Assembly: GCA_002796835.1 (NCBI GenBank)
Contig: LUGL01000076.1
Coordinates: forward strand, 5,675 to 61,937
DNA: 56,263 nt
Direction of reading: 5' to 3'
DNA from: Elainella saxicola E1
Lineage (GTDB): Bacteria > Cyanobacteriota > Cyanobacteriia > Elainellales > Elainellaceae
In this document: positions 44,092 to 53,224 of the stretch, in pieces
Layout of the letters: every line of letters starts with the position of its first letter
How positions within the stretch are numbered: position 1 is the first letter of the stretch
Translations under genes and position numbers: made by a program
Notes under the pieces: model-generated
Database searches by the model: none
What the model was told of the DNA's origin: nothing
The model's input: only the letters and a program-made list of their open reading frames with translations

Positions 44092-45519
44092 TTAGCGCTT
44101 GGCTTGAGATTGAGAAAGCATCGCAATGCTGTTGATCAAAGTCGCCATGAGCGGCAGCCAGCCAGTAGATTGGCGCTTTAAATAATCATCAAGCAGGGCA
44201 GCGATCGGGTTCAGATCGGTTTTGGCCCGGTGGATTCTACCAATTTTGGATTGCAACTCACTGGCTTGCTGTTGGTGCTGCTGGTAGAGCTGGATCGGAT
44301 CGAGACCAGGATAGGAGCCGCGCCGGATTTTTTGCGATTTCAGATTCGGAAACACCAGTTTGTTAGAAGTCGTGATCAGCAACGTGCCGTTGAAAAAGTG
44401 AGATAAAAACTCCAGGCTGACGACTGGTTCTGCATCTGATTGGTTACCAAGTTCAATCACCATGACGATGGCATAGAGATCTTTGTTGGGGTGAGCGTAG
44501 GGGTAGAGCAGAATTTTCGGCAACGTTGAGAGTTGCAAATCGCCTACCCAGGTCAGGCCGAGACGAGCCAATTGGCGATCGATCTCCTGGACTTTGGGTG
44601 GTGACAAAGCCGGAACTTTGGTTAACCCACTGGTCTGATAAGTGCCAAGCTGACCGGTATAGACGATCGTTCCTGATTCAGTCTGGTCTAATTGCGGTGA
44701 ATCGGGACGAACGGCTGAGAGGTTGAGAAAGTCCTGAATTTTTTCCTGAAGTTGCAGAGCCTCCTGGCGATTTCTGTTCTGGGCAAAGCTAATTTGCCTC
44801 ACCGCATCGGGCATCAGGATAGGCGCATAGGATTTGTTGCCATAGCTGTCGATGTGTTCCTTTACCTCAACGCGCTGAACAATGCCTAATGGATAATCGG
44901 ATCTGCGGGTGCCCAGCAGGGTCCAGACTTTATAGGTCAAACGATTCAGGCTTTTATCCAGAATCAAGGTTTGCGATCGGACAGTGGCATAAACCAAGCT
45001 AAATCCCACGAGCACAAACAGACTCAAAAATAAAATTGGCGCGATGGTTTGAGAAACATTCCAGCGATTATCGAGGCGGAGAGTCAGTTCCGCTTGTTGG
45101 GACTGCAAAAATTCGTTAGTGCGGTTCACCCAGATGGTGTTGGTGTTGGAGTCGGTGCTGAAAGGGGTGAGCTGCCATTCCCCTTGGGGACTGACAAGGA
45201 CCGATCGATAAACCTGATATGCTCCATCATCACTCTCGCGGGTTTCCTGCTGCAATTCAGCCCTGGTGACTTGAGGAATGGCGATCGGATGATCTGGTAC
45301 GATGCCCCAACCGTGAGATTTGCTGAGATGGCAATCCACCTGAGCTATTTCACTGCGACGGCAGGTCAACTGAGTGACGCCGCTATTTGCCACTGTGGCA
45401 ATAATCACCGCTAGCGGCATTCCGGCAAACAAACTGGCCCACAACAAAATAAACAGGATCAGGCCCGGTTGCTTTTGGTGCAACACCATGCGGGAAGGCG
45501 TTTGTTCGACGATTTTCAT
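44092..45519 (-). CDS. Two-helix membrane protein of unknown function
   Basis: A 475-residue protein. Transmembrane helices are predicted at about residues 18-44 (LILFILLWASLFAGMPLAVI) and 155-178 (IAPILFLSLFVLVGFSLVYA). The segment between them has four cysteines/aromatics and probably faces outside. A large soluble C-terminal half follows, with a beta-rich part (TLILDKSLNRLTYKVWTLLG) typical of PH-like membrane proteins. No enzymatic motif is recognised. It is leftward, 56 bp after the 53-residue membrane protein gene, and may be cotranscribed with it. Confidence 0.6.
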   Translation of the reverse strand: MKIVEQTPSRMVLHQKQPGLILFILLWASLFAGMPLAVIIATVANSGVTQLTCRRSEIAQVDCHLSKSHGWGIVPDHPIAIPQVTRAELQQETRESDDGAYQVYRSVLVSPQGEWQLTPFSTDSNTNTIWVNRTNEFLQSQQAELTLRLDNRWNVSQTIAPILFLSLFVLVGFSLVYATVRSQTLILDKSLNRLTYKVWTLLGTRRSDYPLGIVQRVEVKEHIDSYGNKSYAPILMPDAVRQISFAQNRNRQEALQLQEKIQDFLNLSAVRPDSPQLDQTESGTIVYTGQLGTYQTSGLTKVPALSPPKVQEIDRQLARLGLTWVGDLQLSTLPKILLYPYAHPNKDLYAIVMVIELGNQSDAEPVVSLEFLSHFFNGTLLITTSNKLVFPNLKSQKIRRGSYPGLDPIQLYQQHQQQASELQSKIGRIHRAKTDLNPIAALLDDYLKRQSTGWLPLMATLINSIAMLSQSQAKR

Positions 45520-45575
45520 AGCGATCGGTCAGCATCGAGGTGAGATAGCCTCAGTATTCCCGATCGCTGACAAGC

Positions 45576-45737
45576 TCACCCGAGATAGAGTCCCGGCCAG
45601 ATTAGCTCAGACAAATCCGTGGGCGCTGGAATCATTTCTCCACGCATATCCAGAAACTGCACGATTAACAAATAGGCCAAACTCAGGAGAATGGCGATCG
45701 CGCCAGTGACGACGGCAACAATTTTAGAACGGTCCAT
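45576..45737 (-). CDS. 53-residue single-helix membrane protein
   Basis: A short ORF: MDRSKIVAVVTGAIAILLS continues into LAYLLIVQFLDMRGEMIP and ends in APTDLSELIWPGLYLG. One transmembrane helix spans about residues 6-28, followed by a conserved-looking soluble tail. It lies between folB (divergent) and the two-helix membrane protein (codirectional). The frame, hydrophobic profile and position support a real small gene. Function is unknown. Confidence 0.6.
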   Translation of the reverse strand: MDRSKIVAVVTGAIAILLSLAYLLIVQFLDMRGEMIPAPTDLSELIWPGLYLG

Positions 45738-45803
45738 ATTGAATCAATTCACTCAACTTGCTGGTCAATTTGTTAGAAGTTTTCGATTGTTGGATCGATT
45801 TAA

Positions 45804-45869
45804 GGACGAAGCATCCGGTACTGTACTGTTGCAATTGAGTGATGAACTGTCGCCCAGATGCTTCGTCCC
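45804..45869. repeat. Inverted repeat upstream of folB
   Basis: GGACGAAGCATC at 45804-45815 is perfectly complementary to GATGCTTCGTCC at 45858-45869, with a 42-nt spacer, and ends 28 bp before the folB start. Another dispersed cyanobacterial repeat type, distinct from the elements at 19439 and 41393. Confidence 0.6.
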
Positions 45870-45897
45870 TACTTTGTATCAACTGTATCGTATGACT

Positions 45898-46260
45898 ATG
45901 GACTGCATGCACATTAACGGCATTCGTGCCTATGGCTACACAGGATTCTTGCCCGAAGAACAGGTTTTGGGGCAATGGTTTCAAGTTGATCTGACGCTTT
46001 GGCTAGATCTATCTATTGCGGGCAAGAGCGATCGCCTCGAAGAAACCTATGATTATTCCAAAATCGTGATGGCAGTAAAGCACTTGATCCAAACCATCAA
46101 ACCGAAACTGCTGGAAAGGCTGGCCGAAGAAATTGCCGTGTTGGTACTGACTTCGGACCAAATCACGCAGGTCAAGGTACGGCTCACGAAACTACAGCCG
46201 CCAATTCCCAACTTTGATGGGCATATCGTGCTGGAAATTACGCGCGATCGGCAGAACTAA
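45898..46260 (+). CDS. folB: Dihydroneopterin aldolase
   Basis: A 120-residue folate-pathway enzyme converting dihydroneopterin to hydroxymethyl-dihydropterin. It shows MHINGIRAYGYTGFLPEEQ (with the active-site Glu), QVLGQWFQVDLTLWLD, ETYDYSKIV, LLERLAEEIA and VKVRLTKLQPPIP. The ATG at 45898 gives the family length; frame-matched ATGs at 45892 and 45907 are alternatives. The in-frame ORF upstream to 45691 runs through an inverted repeat and is not coding in my view. Confidence 0.92.
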   Translation: MDCMHINGIRAYGYTGFLPEEQVLGQWFQVDLTLWLDLSIAGKSDRLEETYDYSKIVMAVKHLIQTIKPKLLERLAEEIAVLVLTSDQITQVKVRLTKLQPPIPNFDGHIVLEITRDRQN

Positions 46261-46266
46261 ACCCTG

Positions 46267-47436
46267 TTATCGGCGTCGAATTTTGCTGACCATTTTGCGA
46301 GAAAAGCGGAGATTCAGGTCTTCCTGCTCGGCCCAGTCCTGTAAGATGCGGAAAAAAGCTTGGCGGTCTTCGGATTGCAGCACTGCAGTTTGATCGGCGG
46401 TTTCAATCACATAGGGATAGCCGCTGCCAATAATCACCTCGCCTCGCACCCAATCGACGACCCGATCGAGCAACCCAGCTTCATACACCCATACTGGAAT
46501 TTCCAAACGGGCAGGATAGCTATCGCGATTGGTTTTGAGGTAGGTAAAGGCAATTTGGTTGGTGTGATTTTCGTAGTCTGACAAAATGCCCGATCGCTGA
46601 CAGAGAAACAAAGGCGTGCGATCGCCCCATTCCATGAAAGAGTTGATTAACTGGGCATCGTGAATGGTTTGCGAATCGGGGAGTTTATATAACGTGCGCA
46701 GCATGGTGGCCAGATCTTGGGCATAGGAGGTGTCGATGTAGGCGACGAGCGGCACTTCATATTTCTGGCTGGTCTCCAGCAAATCGAGCAGACATTCGAC
46801 ATAGAATCGACGACATTTCACATCAAACGCTTCCGCAAAGGTGGCCACCAGCGATCCGTCCAAAAATACCAGGCAATCCTTGGCGTTGCGGTGAGCTTTG
46901 ATGTAATCGACCAGCCGTTCAGTTTCCATCTGGAACCGCCGCATATTCACCCGTCGATCGACCGGTTCTCCACTATTTCCGGCCTGCAGATCGCTGGGCG
47001 TCATCACATCCAGGCTAATGTCTTTTTCATATTCGCCCGTAGGGAGATGCGGATTCTCGAACCAGCCAATTTGAACCAGGGCGATCGGAATCGATAAATC
47101 TTTGCCGGGATAAATTTGGGAGCCATCGACAGCAAAAGTGGTGATGCCGGTTAACCGCTGCCGCACCCAGGCCAGACTTTGTTCCCGATTTTGCCAAGCT
47201 AAATTAAACGGAATCACCCCATTACGAGCTTTTTCCAACGGTTCCAGTAACCTCGCCCCTAAATTGATCGGATGCTTAGCGGCTCGGGCTTTCAGGTCTG
47301 CTTCTCCTTCAGCACGCAGGTTTTCTAAGACCGATCGATAATCTTGCAACTGTTGCCAGGTTTCCTGATTAAAGGCAGCAAACTCGTCGCGTTTGGCGTT
47401 GAGAATTTCGTGAATCTGAGAAGGTTTTAGCGGCAT
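46267..47436 (-). CDS. NurA-domain nuclease-like protein
   Basis: A 389-residue protein with the NurA domain. FAVDGSQIYPG holds the first catalytic Asp, LVFLDGSLVATF the second, and YIDTSYAQDL a further acidic site. NurA is a 5'-3' nuclease that works with the HerA helicase in archaeal and some bacterial end resection. No herA is adjacent, so partnership is open. It converges with folB, 6 bp apart. Confidence 0.82.
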   Translation of the reverse strand: MPLKPSQIHEILNAKRDEFAAFNQETWQQLQDYRSVLENLRAEGEADLKARAAKHPINLGARLLEPLEKARNGVIPFNLAWQNREQSLAWVRQRLTGITTFAVDGSQIYPGKDLSIPIALVQIGWFENPHLPTGEYEKDISLDVMTPSDLQAGNSGEPVDRRVNMRRFQMETERLVDYIKAHRNAKDCLVFLDGSLVATFAEAFDVKCRRFYVECLLDLLETSQKYEVPLVAYIDTSYAQDLATMLRTLYKLPDSQTIHDAQLINSFMEWGDRTPLFLCQRSGILSDYENHTNQIAFTYLKTNRDSYPARLEIPVWVYEAGLLDRVVDWVRGEVIIGSGYPYVIETADQTAVLQSEDRQAFFRILQDWAEQEDLNLRFSRKMVSKIRRR

Positions 47437-47596
47437 GGCGATTTGCGATACCCTGCAATTGTACTAAGGGTCACAAATTAATCATTATCGCGTATTGCTC
47501 GATCGTACTTTTCGCTGAAACCGGTTAGAGGGTGATAATAAATATAAATAAAATGTTGAGTTGCTGCTCTAGTGTGGGCGAAAGCGAAGTGAGTTG

Positions 47597-47615
47597 GGGC
47601 ACACGTGCTGTGCCC
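47597..47615. repeat. Hairpin in nurA / patatin gap
   Basis: GGGCACA at 47597-47603 and TGTGCCC at 47609-47615 form a perfect stem with a 5-nt loop. It stands in a 249-bp gap between two leftward genes and belongs to the class of short dispersed cyanobacterial palindromes. It might act as a terminator for the patatin gene. Confidence 0.5.
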
Positions 47616-47685
47616 GTACAGAATGTTGAATTTCGCAAGTAATTCAATTTCCTTCCCTGAGCATCTTTCAAATCAATAAATTCGC

Positions 47686-50016
47686 CTACTTTGAACAATG
47701 TGCTTGATCAAATGATTGCAGATCAGGTGGATTCATGCCCCAATCTTCCCAGAGCTGATGCAATCGAAGGGCAAGGCTGTCTGGGTGTCGATCGCAAGCA
47801 ATAAACTGCCATGCCCGCAAAATGGCTTTTTTCTCAGCGTTGGTCAGTTTCCAGGATAAAGGTGGGTCATATTTGCCATCTTCATTGAAGAAGTAGGAGC
47901 GTTGCATATTGGGAGCAAATTCCTGCTTCATCGACTCCATTTCTTCTGATGAAGGGAAAAAGATTGGCACATGTTTGATCTCTACATTGCTGTTTGGATC
48001 TTTCTGCCAGCGTTGACAGAGCAATTGAAGTTCCGCCTCATTGCGAGCGGTTTGGGTAGAATCTCGAACTCGGAATAGAGTCAGCAGTGGACCGAGCAAC
48101 GCCATTGCCCAACCCCTCTGACTGAGATCGCTTGCGTCCGCTTGCGTTCCAGGCAATGATTTTGGAAAAGCATTAATTTGCAACACCAAAATCCGCTTGA
48201 GATCCGGCATGGTATTAGAAGCCAAGAGATGATCGAGCCACTCCACCACCGTAAAAATCCCAGAATTATCGAAGAAGCCGCCGTCTGCGACGTGATAGGT
48301 TTTGCCCGGTAGGTTCAAACTGCAGCGACAAATGGGTGAAATGTAGGGGAATGTTGCCGATAGTCGAGAGGCTGTTGCTGCGCTGAAATTCGGCAGTTTT
48401 GTTGCATCCCCAAACAGCGTGTTGCAATCGACAAATTTCTGCTGAGTGAGCAGCGGCAGTTGAGGGGGTAAAGGCGTGGTTGTGGATGGTGCGAATGTCA
48501 GTGGAGAAATCAGGAAGCGTCGCCCATCTTCCACCAGGGTCGCGTTAAAGACGGGAATGGGAATTTGACCCTGCAGCACTTGAGTTCGCCAATCTTCTAA
48601 CGACAAATTTGGATGTTTGAGTTCGCCTTTCCAGTCGGTTTCGATCGCCCTCCCTCGATCGCACAAGGGATTGCCGAATAAGTTATCCGCCAAAAACGGT
48701 AGACCGACTAAACGACTCAAATCGGGATAGGTGAGTCCCCAACCCACGGCATCTAAACTATCGCTGGTGGCGCTATAGAAGATTTTCTCTAATGCATCTG
48801 GATCGGGATAGCCAGTTTGCAGATTAAACCGATCGAGAAAGTACATCGTGCCTACAGATCCGCCAGAGGCAGAGCTGATTAATCCGGTGGCCTGAGTAAA
48901 GCCGGGTCCCAGGAACTGTTGGAGTCCATTGAGCACGGCGACGGTCCACCCCGCTGCCTGAATGCCGCCACCGCTGGCGCAAACGACAACCAGCGTTTTT
49001 TGATCGGGCGGTTGATGCTGGAGGCGTTGATTGAGCACTGTGGCAAAGTCGCTGAGTTTTCCCCCTGTCTCTTGCGGTTTGCGGGGAATAAGCTCCAATT
49101 CAAAAAAGTGATCAACCTTGAATAGGGCGTAGCTGGCCGCAGAGCCACCCAAAAACAAGAGCAGCGGCAAAATTTGATAGTAGTCAAAAAAGAAGGTGAG
49201 GCTACTGAAAAAGAGGCTGGCGATCGCAATCAAAAACATGACATAAAGCAGCGCTGGAGCCTCCGGTCGTCCGGCGATGGGTTTGGGCCGAAACAGTCTC
49301 GCAATGACCAGATAAAACCCTAAACCAACCAGGAAAAAAGTTAGGGCGGTGGCCTGTCCGGGTGCAAGCTTGCCATCCACAATGTAGCCCTGGGTTTGCT
49401 GCTTCGACAGAGCGGACAGGAGCGTGAGCAAAAACTGATTCAGGCCAACCTGCTGGTTCAACCATTGTTCGAGTCGATCGATTACGAATAACAGTCCTAA
49501 ACCAACGGCTGCACCCAGTAAGGCTCCAGTCCAGCGTCCGCCACCCTGCGGTTTTTCGCGGAGGATGTTGGCATCTGCCGAGAAACCAATCCGTTCCTTA
49601 GAAAGCACAGTCGCGGTGACACAAACGGGCAAACTGAGGCCGACCGCCAGCGCATATTTCAAAAAATCGGCTTGCCAGAAAGCAGGCAGCAGATCCCAGG
49701 GGGGAACGCCAAAGCGGGCCGGAGCATTGCGCAAAATAATATTGCCCCCCAGCATGACGGCGGTGCCTGCCATGATCGCACTAATTACTACAAATGCCAT
49801 TTGCCAGGGGCCGCGCAAAACGAAGAGATTGCGCAGCATGGCTCGCAGCCAGGTGACGGCTAGAATCGGCAGGGCGATCAGCAAGGCTCCCAGCAAGATG
49901 GGCACTCGCAGGTAGAAGGCATAGCGCCAGACAGCAGCCGGAATAACCAACCAAAGCAGCAGCGCGATGAAGACAATACCGAGCCAAATGACCAGCGGCT
50001 TGAGGAAATTATTCAT
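47686..50016 (-). CDS. Patatin-like phospholipase with N-terminal membrane domain
   Basis: A 776-residue protein. The first 310 residues carry six to eight hydrophobic helices (from LVIWLGIVFIALLLWLVIP on). The patatin domain begins with the oxyanion loop VVVCASGGGIQAAGW, has the nucleophile Ser in SSASGGSVG and the Asp in VADGGFFDNSG, and ends near residue 700. This is a membrane-anchored version, unlike the soluble patatin at 13133-14866. It probably hydrolyses membrane lipids from the cytoplasmic face. The terminal 60 residues contain several Trp and Cys. Confidence 0.82.
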   Translation of the reverse strand: MNNFLKPLVIWLGIVFIALLLWLVIPAAVWRYAFYLRVPILLGALLIALPILAVTWLRAMLRNLFVLRGPWQMAFVVISAIMAGTAVMLGGNIILRNAPARFGVPPWDLLPAFWQADFLKYALAVGLSLPVCVTATVLSKERIGFSADANILREKPQGGGRWTGALLGAAVGLGLLFVIDRLEQWLNQQVGLNQFLLTLLSALSKQQTQGYIVDGKLAPGQATALTFFLVGLGFYLVIARLFRPKPIAGRPEAPALLYVMFLIAIASLFFSSLTFFFDYYQILPLLLFLGGSAASYALFKVDHFFELELIPRKPQETGGKLSDFATVLNQRLQHQPPDQKTLVVVCASGGGIQAAGWTVAVLNGLQQFLGPGFTQATGLISSASGGSVGTMYFLDRFNLQTGYPDPDALEKIFYSATSDSLDAVGWGLTYPDLSRLVGLPFLADNLFGNPLCDRGRAIETDWKGELKHPNLSLEDWRTQVLQGQIPIPVFNATLVEDGRRFLISPLTFAPSTTTPLPPQLPLLTQQKFVDCNTLFGDATKLPNFSAATASRLSATFPYISPICRCSLNLPGKTYHVADGGFFDNSGIFTVVEWLDHLLASNTMPDLKRILVLQINAFPKSLPGTQADASDLSQRGWAMALLGPLLTLFRVRDSTQTARNEAELQLLCQRWQKDPNSNVEIKHVPIFFPSSEEMESMKQEFAPNMQRSYFFNEDGKYDPPLSWKLTNAEKKAILRAWQFIACDRHPDSLALRLHQLWEDWGMNPPDLQSFDQAHCSK

Positions 50017-50313
50017 GATGGGGGATGACTGAGGGGGCTTTATTCCTTGTTAATCTATATTCCGAGTTCGATCGGTCATTTCTTAGTAAAAAGTCAAAAA
50101 ACGCGATCATTGGTAATTCTCTATTGTGCGAATTCAAAAAAATTGCTTGACATCCGATTGCCAAATGGCTTTTCGGGCTAGGTTTTGAGCAATTTTGTGT
50201 CGTTATATTAAGGTGTGTTTCAATTCGGTTAGATCTGCCGGGTTTTGGCAAAACTGGCTGCAATCTCCGTGATAGGATGCCTTTCGTAGCCTTGAGAGAT
50301 CAGGAGAAAACCT

Positions 50314-51537
50314 TTGACACTGCGGGTTGCTGTTGTGGGATCCGGTCCGGCAGGTTCATCTGCTGCCGAGACTTTAGCAAAAGCTGGTATTGAAACCTTC
50401 TTAATTGAAAGAAAGTTGGATAACGCGAAGCCTTGCGGTGGGGCAATTCCTCTCTGCATGGTGGATGAATTTGATCTTCCTGCGGAAATCATTGATCGCC
50501 GTGTGCGGCGGATGAAGATGATCTCGCCGTCGAATATTGAAGTCAATATTGGGCAAACGCTGAAGAATGATGAATATATTGGCATGTGTCGCCGAGAAGT
50601 GTTGGATAGCTTCTTACGGAATCGGGCCGCTAAATTGGGCGCAACCCTGATTAACGGAACCGTACATGCGCTCGACATTCCTTCTGGGAATACAGGCTCC
50701 TATACGCTGCACTATGCGGATCACTCGGATGGCAGCTTGGAAGGGGTTGCGAAAACCCTCCAGGTCGATTTGGTGATTGGGGCCGATGGGGCAAACTCGC
50801 GGATTGCCAAAGCGATCGATGCGGGAGATTACAATTATGCGATCGCCTTCCAGGAGCGGATTCGTTTGCCAGAAGACAAAATGGCATATTACGACGACCT
50901 GGCGGAGATGTATGTGGGGAATGATGTTTCACCCGACTTTTACGCCTGGGTTTTCCCGAAATATGACCACGTTGCGGTCGGCACGGGCACGATGAAGGTG
51001 AACAAGGCCATCATCAAAGATCTGCAAGCTGGAATTCGGGCACGCGCTGCGAAGAAATTGGAAGGTGGCAAGATCATCAAAGTGGAGGCCCATCCAATTC
51101 CTGAGCATCCCAGACCGCGTCGGGTTGTGGGTCGTGTGGCGCTGGTGGGTGATGCGGCTGGCTATGTCACCAAGTCTTCGGGTGAAGGCATTTACTTTGC
51201 TGCGAAGTCAGGTCGCATGTGTGCTGAGGCGATCGTCGAGTTTTCCAACAAGGGTCAGCGGATTCCGACTGAAGATGACCTCAAGGTTTATCTGAAGCGC
51301 TGGGATAAGAAATATGGCATGACCTACAAGGTGTTGGATTTGCTGCAAACGGTATTCTACCGTTCGGATGCAACTCGCGAAGCCTTTGTGGAAATGTGTG
51401 CTGATATTGACGTGCAAAAGCTGACCTTTGACAGCTACCTGTATAAGACGGTCGTTCCGGCGAATCCGCTGGTGCAGTTGAAACTGACGGCGAAGACGAT
51501 CGGTAGTTTGATTCGAGGGAATGCGTTAGCGCCTTAA
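50314..51537 (+). CDS. chlP: Geranylgeranyl reductase
   Basis: A 407-residue FAD/NADPH enzyme that reduces geranylgeranyl to phytyl groups for chlorophyll and tocopherol. It has the FAD motif VAVVGSGPAGSSAAE, KPCGGAIPLCMVDEFDLP, VIGADGANSRIAKAI and VALVGDAAGYVTKSSGEGI. The start is TTG at 50314, which places MTLRVAVVGSG at the family N-terminus and has AGGAG 7 nt upstream; no ATG or GTG fits. It is monocistronic and followed by a strong terminator. Confidence 0.96.
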   Translation: MTLRVAVVGSGPAGSSAAETLAKAGIETFLIERKLDNAKPCGGAIPLCMVDEFDLPAEIIDRRVRRMKMISPSNIEVNIGQTLKNDEYIGMCRREVLDSFLRNRAAKLGATLINGTVHALDIPSGNTGSYTLHYADHSDGSLEGVAKTLQVDLVIGADGANSRIAKAIDAGDYNYAIAFQERIRLPEDKMAYYDDLAEMYVGNDVSPDFYAWVFPKYDHVAVGTGTMKVNKAIIKDLQAGIRARAAKKLEGGKIIKVEAHPIPEHPRPRRVVGRVALVGDAAGYVTKSSGEGIYFAAKSGRMCAEAIVEFSNKGQRIPTEDDLKVYLKRWDKKYGMTYKVLDLLQTVFYRSDATREAFVEMCADIDVQKLTFDSYLYKTVVPANPLVQLKLTAKTIGSLIRGNALAP

Positions 51538-51597
51538 GATCGCTACAGAATTGCAGCTAGTTTGTATTGCAACAAGTTTGCAACGGTCTGAATCCTT

Positions 51598-51625
51598 GAG
51601 GGGTGCCTAGTGCGCCTCTTTTTTT
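51598..51625 (+). terminator. Rho-independent terminator after chlP
   Basis: GAGG ... CCTC with an imperfect GC-rich stem (51598-51618), followed by a run of seven T at 51619-51625. It lies 60 bp after the chlP stop. Confidence 0.65.
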
Positions 51626-51651
51626 ATCTCTCGTTTTATCTCTCGATCGCG

Positions 51652-52101
51652 CTAACAATCTACGTTGGAAAATTCGGAGAGAACTTGTTGGTATTGTTCG
51701 CTGACTTGTTCCAGATCGAACGTGCCTGCGATCATTTCGATTCTCAATGCTTTCAGTTTGGCGGTACATTCGCTGGTTTCAACCAGTAGGTCTGGATCGG
51801 CGAGTTGTTTTTGCAGTCCGCTGGTAATGGTTGCCCCTAAAGTAATCACAGAAGCGACGGTTGCCGTGGCTCGCCAATTGCCTATTAAGGGATCGTTGGC
51901 AACGGCAGATTGTCCGGCAATGAAGGTTGCGGTTGCGCCTAGAATTAAACCGAGAATGCTATAGCGTCGATCGATCGTTCTCAGCTTATTCCGCTGAGCC
52001 TGTGCTTTATCGAGGCTGGACTGAATCTGCTGTTGCAAAATATCGTAGTCGTTGGTCGAATCATGTTGCATGGTATCTAATCGGCTTATCATGGCGTTCA
52101 T
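51652..52101 (-). CDS. Small two-helix SLATT-like membrane protein
   Basis: A 149-residue protein. A hydrophilic helical N-terminus (QQQIQSSLDKAQAQRNKLR) precedes two transmembrane helices (SILGLILGATATFIAG and TATVASVITLGATITSGL), then a helical tail. This order resembles SLATT/DUF4231-type proteins, some of which form membrane effectors in bacterial conflict systems. No defence partner is nearby and the assignment is weak. It converges with chlP. The start could also be the ATG at 52092. Confidence 0.5.
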   Translation of the reverse strand: MNAMISRLDTMQHDSTNDYDILQQQIQSSLDKAQAQRNKLRTIDRRYSILGLILGATATFIAGQSAVANDPLIGNWRATATVASVITLGATITSGLQKQLADPDLLVETSECTAKLKALRIEMIAGTFDLEQVSEQYQQVLSEFSNVDC

Positions 52102-52539
52102 CGATTTGTAGCTGGAGTTATGTGAGCGTTACTCTGCTGAACTGTCTTGATTGTAGGAATATTGCGATCGAAAACCATCTGAAAAAGGTCTTGATTGGCG
52201 ATCGACGAAATAGAGAAAACCCATCTAACTTTCGCTGATGGGCTGAGTGTCGTGGCTATATCTTTCGTTGATTGGGTGAATGGCCAATCGGGACGGGTGG
52301 CTTTGAATTGCTCAAGATGATGGCGATCCGGATCGGTTTTTGTTCCACCGATCTGCGGACGGATTAGGCAACTCAGTGCGCTTCGTATTTTTCCCAGCCG
52401 CGAGTAAACTGCGGGCTAGTGGGGGAAGTCTGCTAAAGCAGACTAGGAAAGGGTTTCAGTGTCATTCCAGCGTACTTTTTTATTAGCCTGCGATCGATCT
52501 GCGGGCGGATTAGGCAACTCAGTGACACAGAAAAATTGA
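52102..52539. other. Intergenic region with direct repeat and hairpin
   Basis: A 438-bp region without a gene. A 29-bp direct repeat (GATCTGCGG-R-CGGATTAGG then CAACTCAGTG) occurs at 52350-52378 and 52496-52524 with one mismatch. Between the copies AGTCTGCT/AGCAGACT forms a perfect hairpin at 52427-52444. Confidence 0.6.
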
Positions 52540-53034
52540 TTACAGTGAACTCAATTGTTTTGCCTCAGCTTTCACTTCAGCTTGAGGTTTGCGAGCTTTG
52601 CGGCTAAAGCGGCTTCCCAGTTCGTCTACGACTGCATCAATGCCAATGCCTCGACCGTTTGCTTTTGCGGATTGATAAACGACTCTTGCGGATGTATAGG
52701 CATCATTTCCGGCAACGATGTAGGTATCTTCTAACAGTTCATGCAATTGTGACAACGACAGCAGGATCGGATATAGCCCTTCAAATAGATTGACCTCTCG
52801 CTGCATATCTTCAACGTCAAACGATCGCGGCAGAAAATCGCTGTTTTGATGGGCTACTTCCATTGCTTTCTGGATAAAGATGCGGGTTTTGTCGCCCATC
52901 CGGGGAAAGGCACGCCGTTCGGCCTGGGATAAATTGATTAAGAAGGACAGCTTTTTCTGGATTGTGGCGATCGCCTGCATGACTTCTTGCTGATCGACTT
53001 CTGAAAGGGTGACATCGTTTAAGTTGGTGGGCAT
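52540..53034 (-). CDS. Conserved hypothetical helical protein
   Basis: A 164-residue helical protein. The segment NLSQAERRAFPRMGDKTRIFIQKAMEVA, then LPRSFDVEDMQREVNLFEGLYPI and LLEDTYIVAGNDAYTSARVVYQSAK, matches a family of uncharacterised proteins seen in several bacterial phyla (from memory). The C-terminus is Lys/Ala-rich. It has no enzymatic motif or membrane segment, and is a single-gene unit. Confidence 0.65.
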   Translation of the reverse strand: MPTNLNDVTLSEVDQQEVMQAIATIQKKLSFLINLSQAERRAFPRMGDKTRIFIQKAMEVAHQNSDFLPRSFDVEDMQREVNLFEGLYPILLSLSQLHELLEDTYIVAGNDAYTSARVVYQSAKANGRGIGIDAVVDELGSRFSRKARKPQAEVKAEAKQLSSL

Positions 53035-53224
53035 TTTGTGTAGATCCCTGAGAAAACAATAAATGAATTGACTGACAATTCTGTTCCAGTGGTAGCTCCC
53101 AAAACAGAGGCGGATCGTCTGTGCTTTCTCTGAAAAAAGGATATGCTTGAGGCTAAATTTCGGTAAATTTCGGGGTGTGGGGGATGGAATGTAACGGAAT
53201 TAGCAGATGTTCCTACTTTGTTCT

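Noticed and set aside
45691-45897. In-frame extension upstream of folB
   Set aside because: It passes through a dispersed inverted repeat, and the family N-terminus starts at 45898.
50147-50175. Sigma70-type promoter TTGACA upstream of chlP
   Set aside because: A TTGACA is present at 50147-50152 but no acceptable -10 box stands 16-18 bp downstream.
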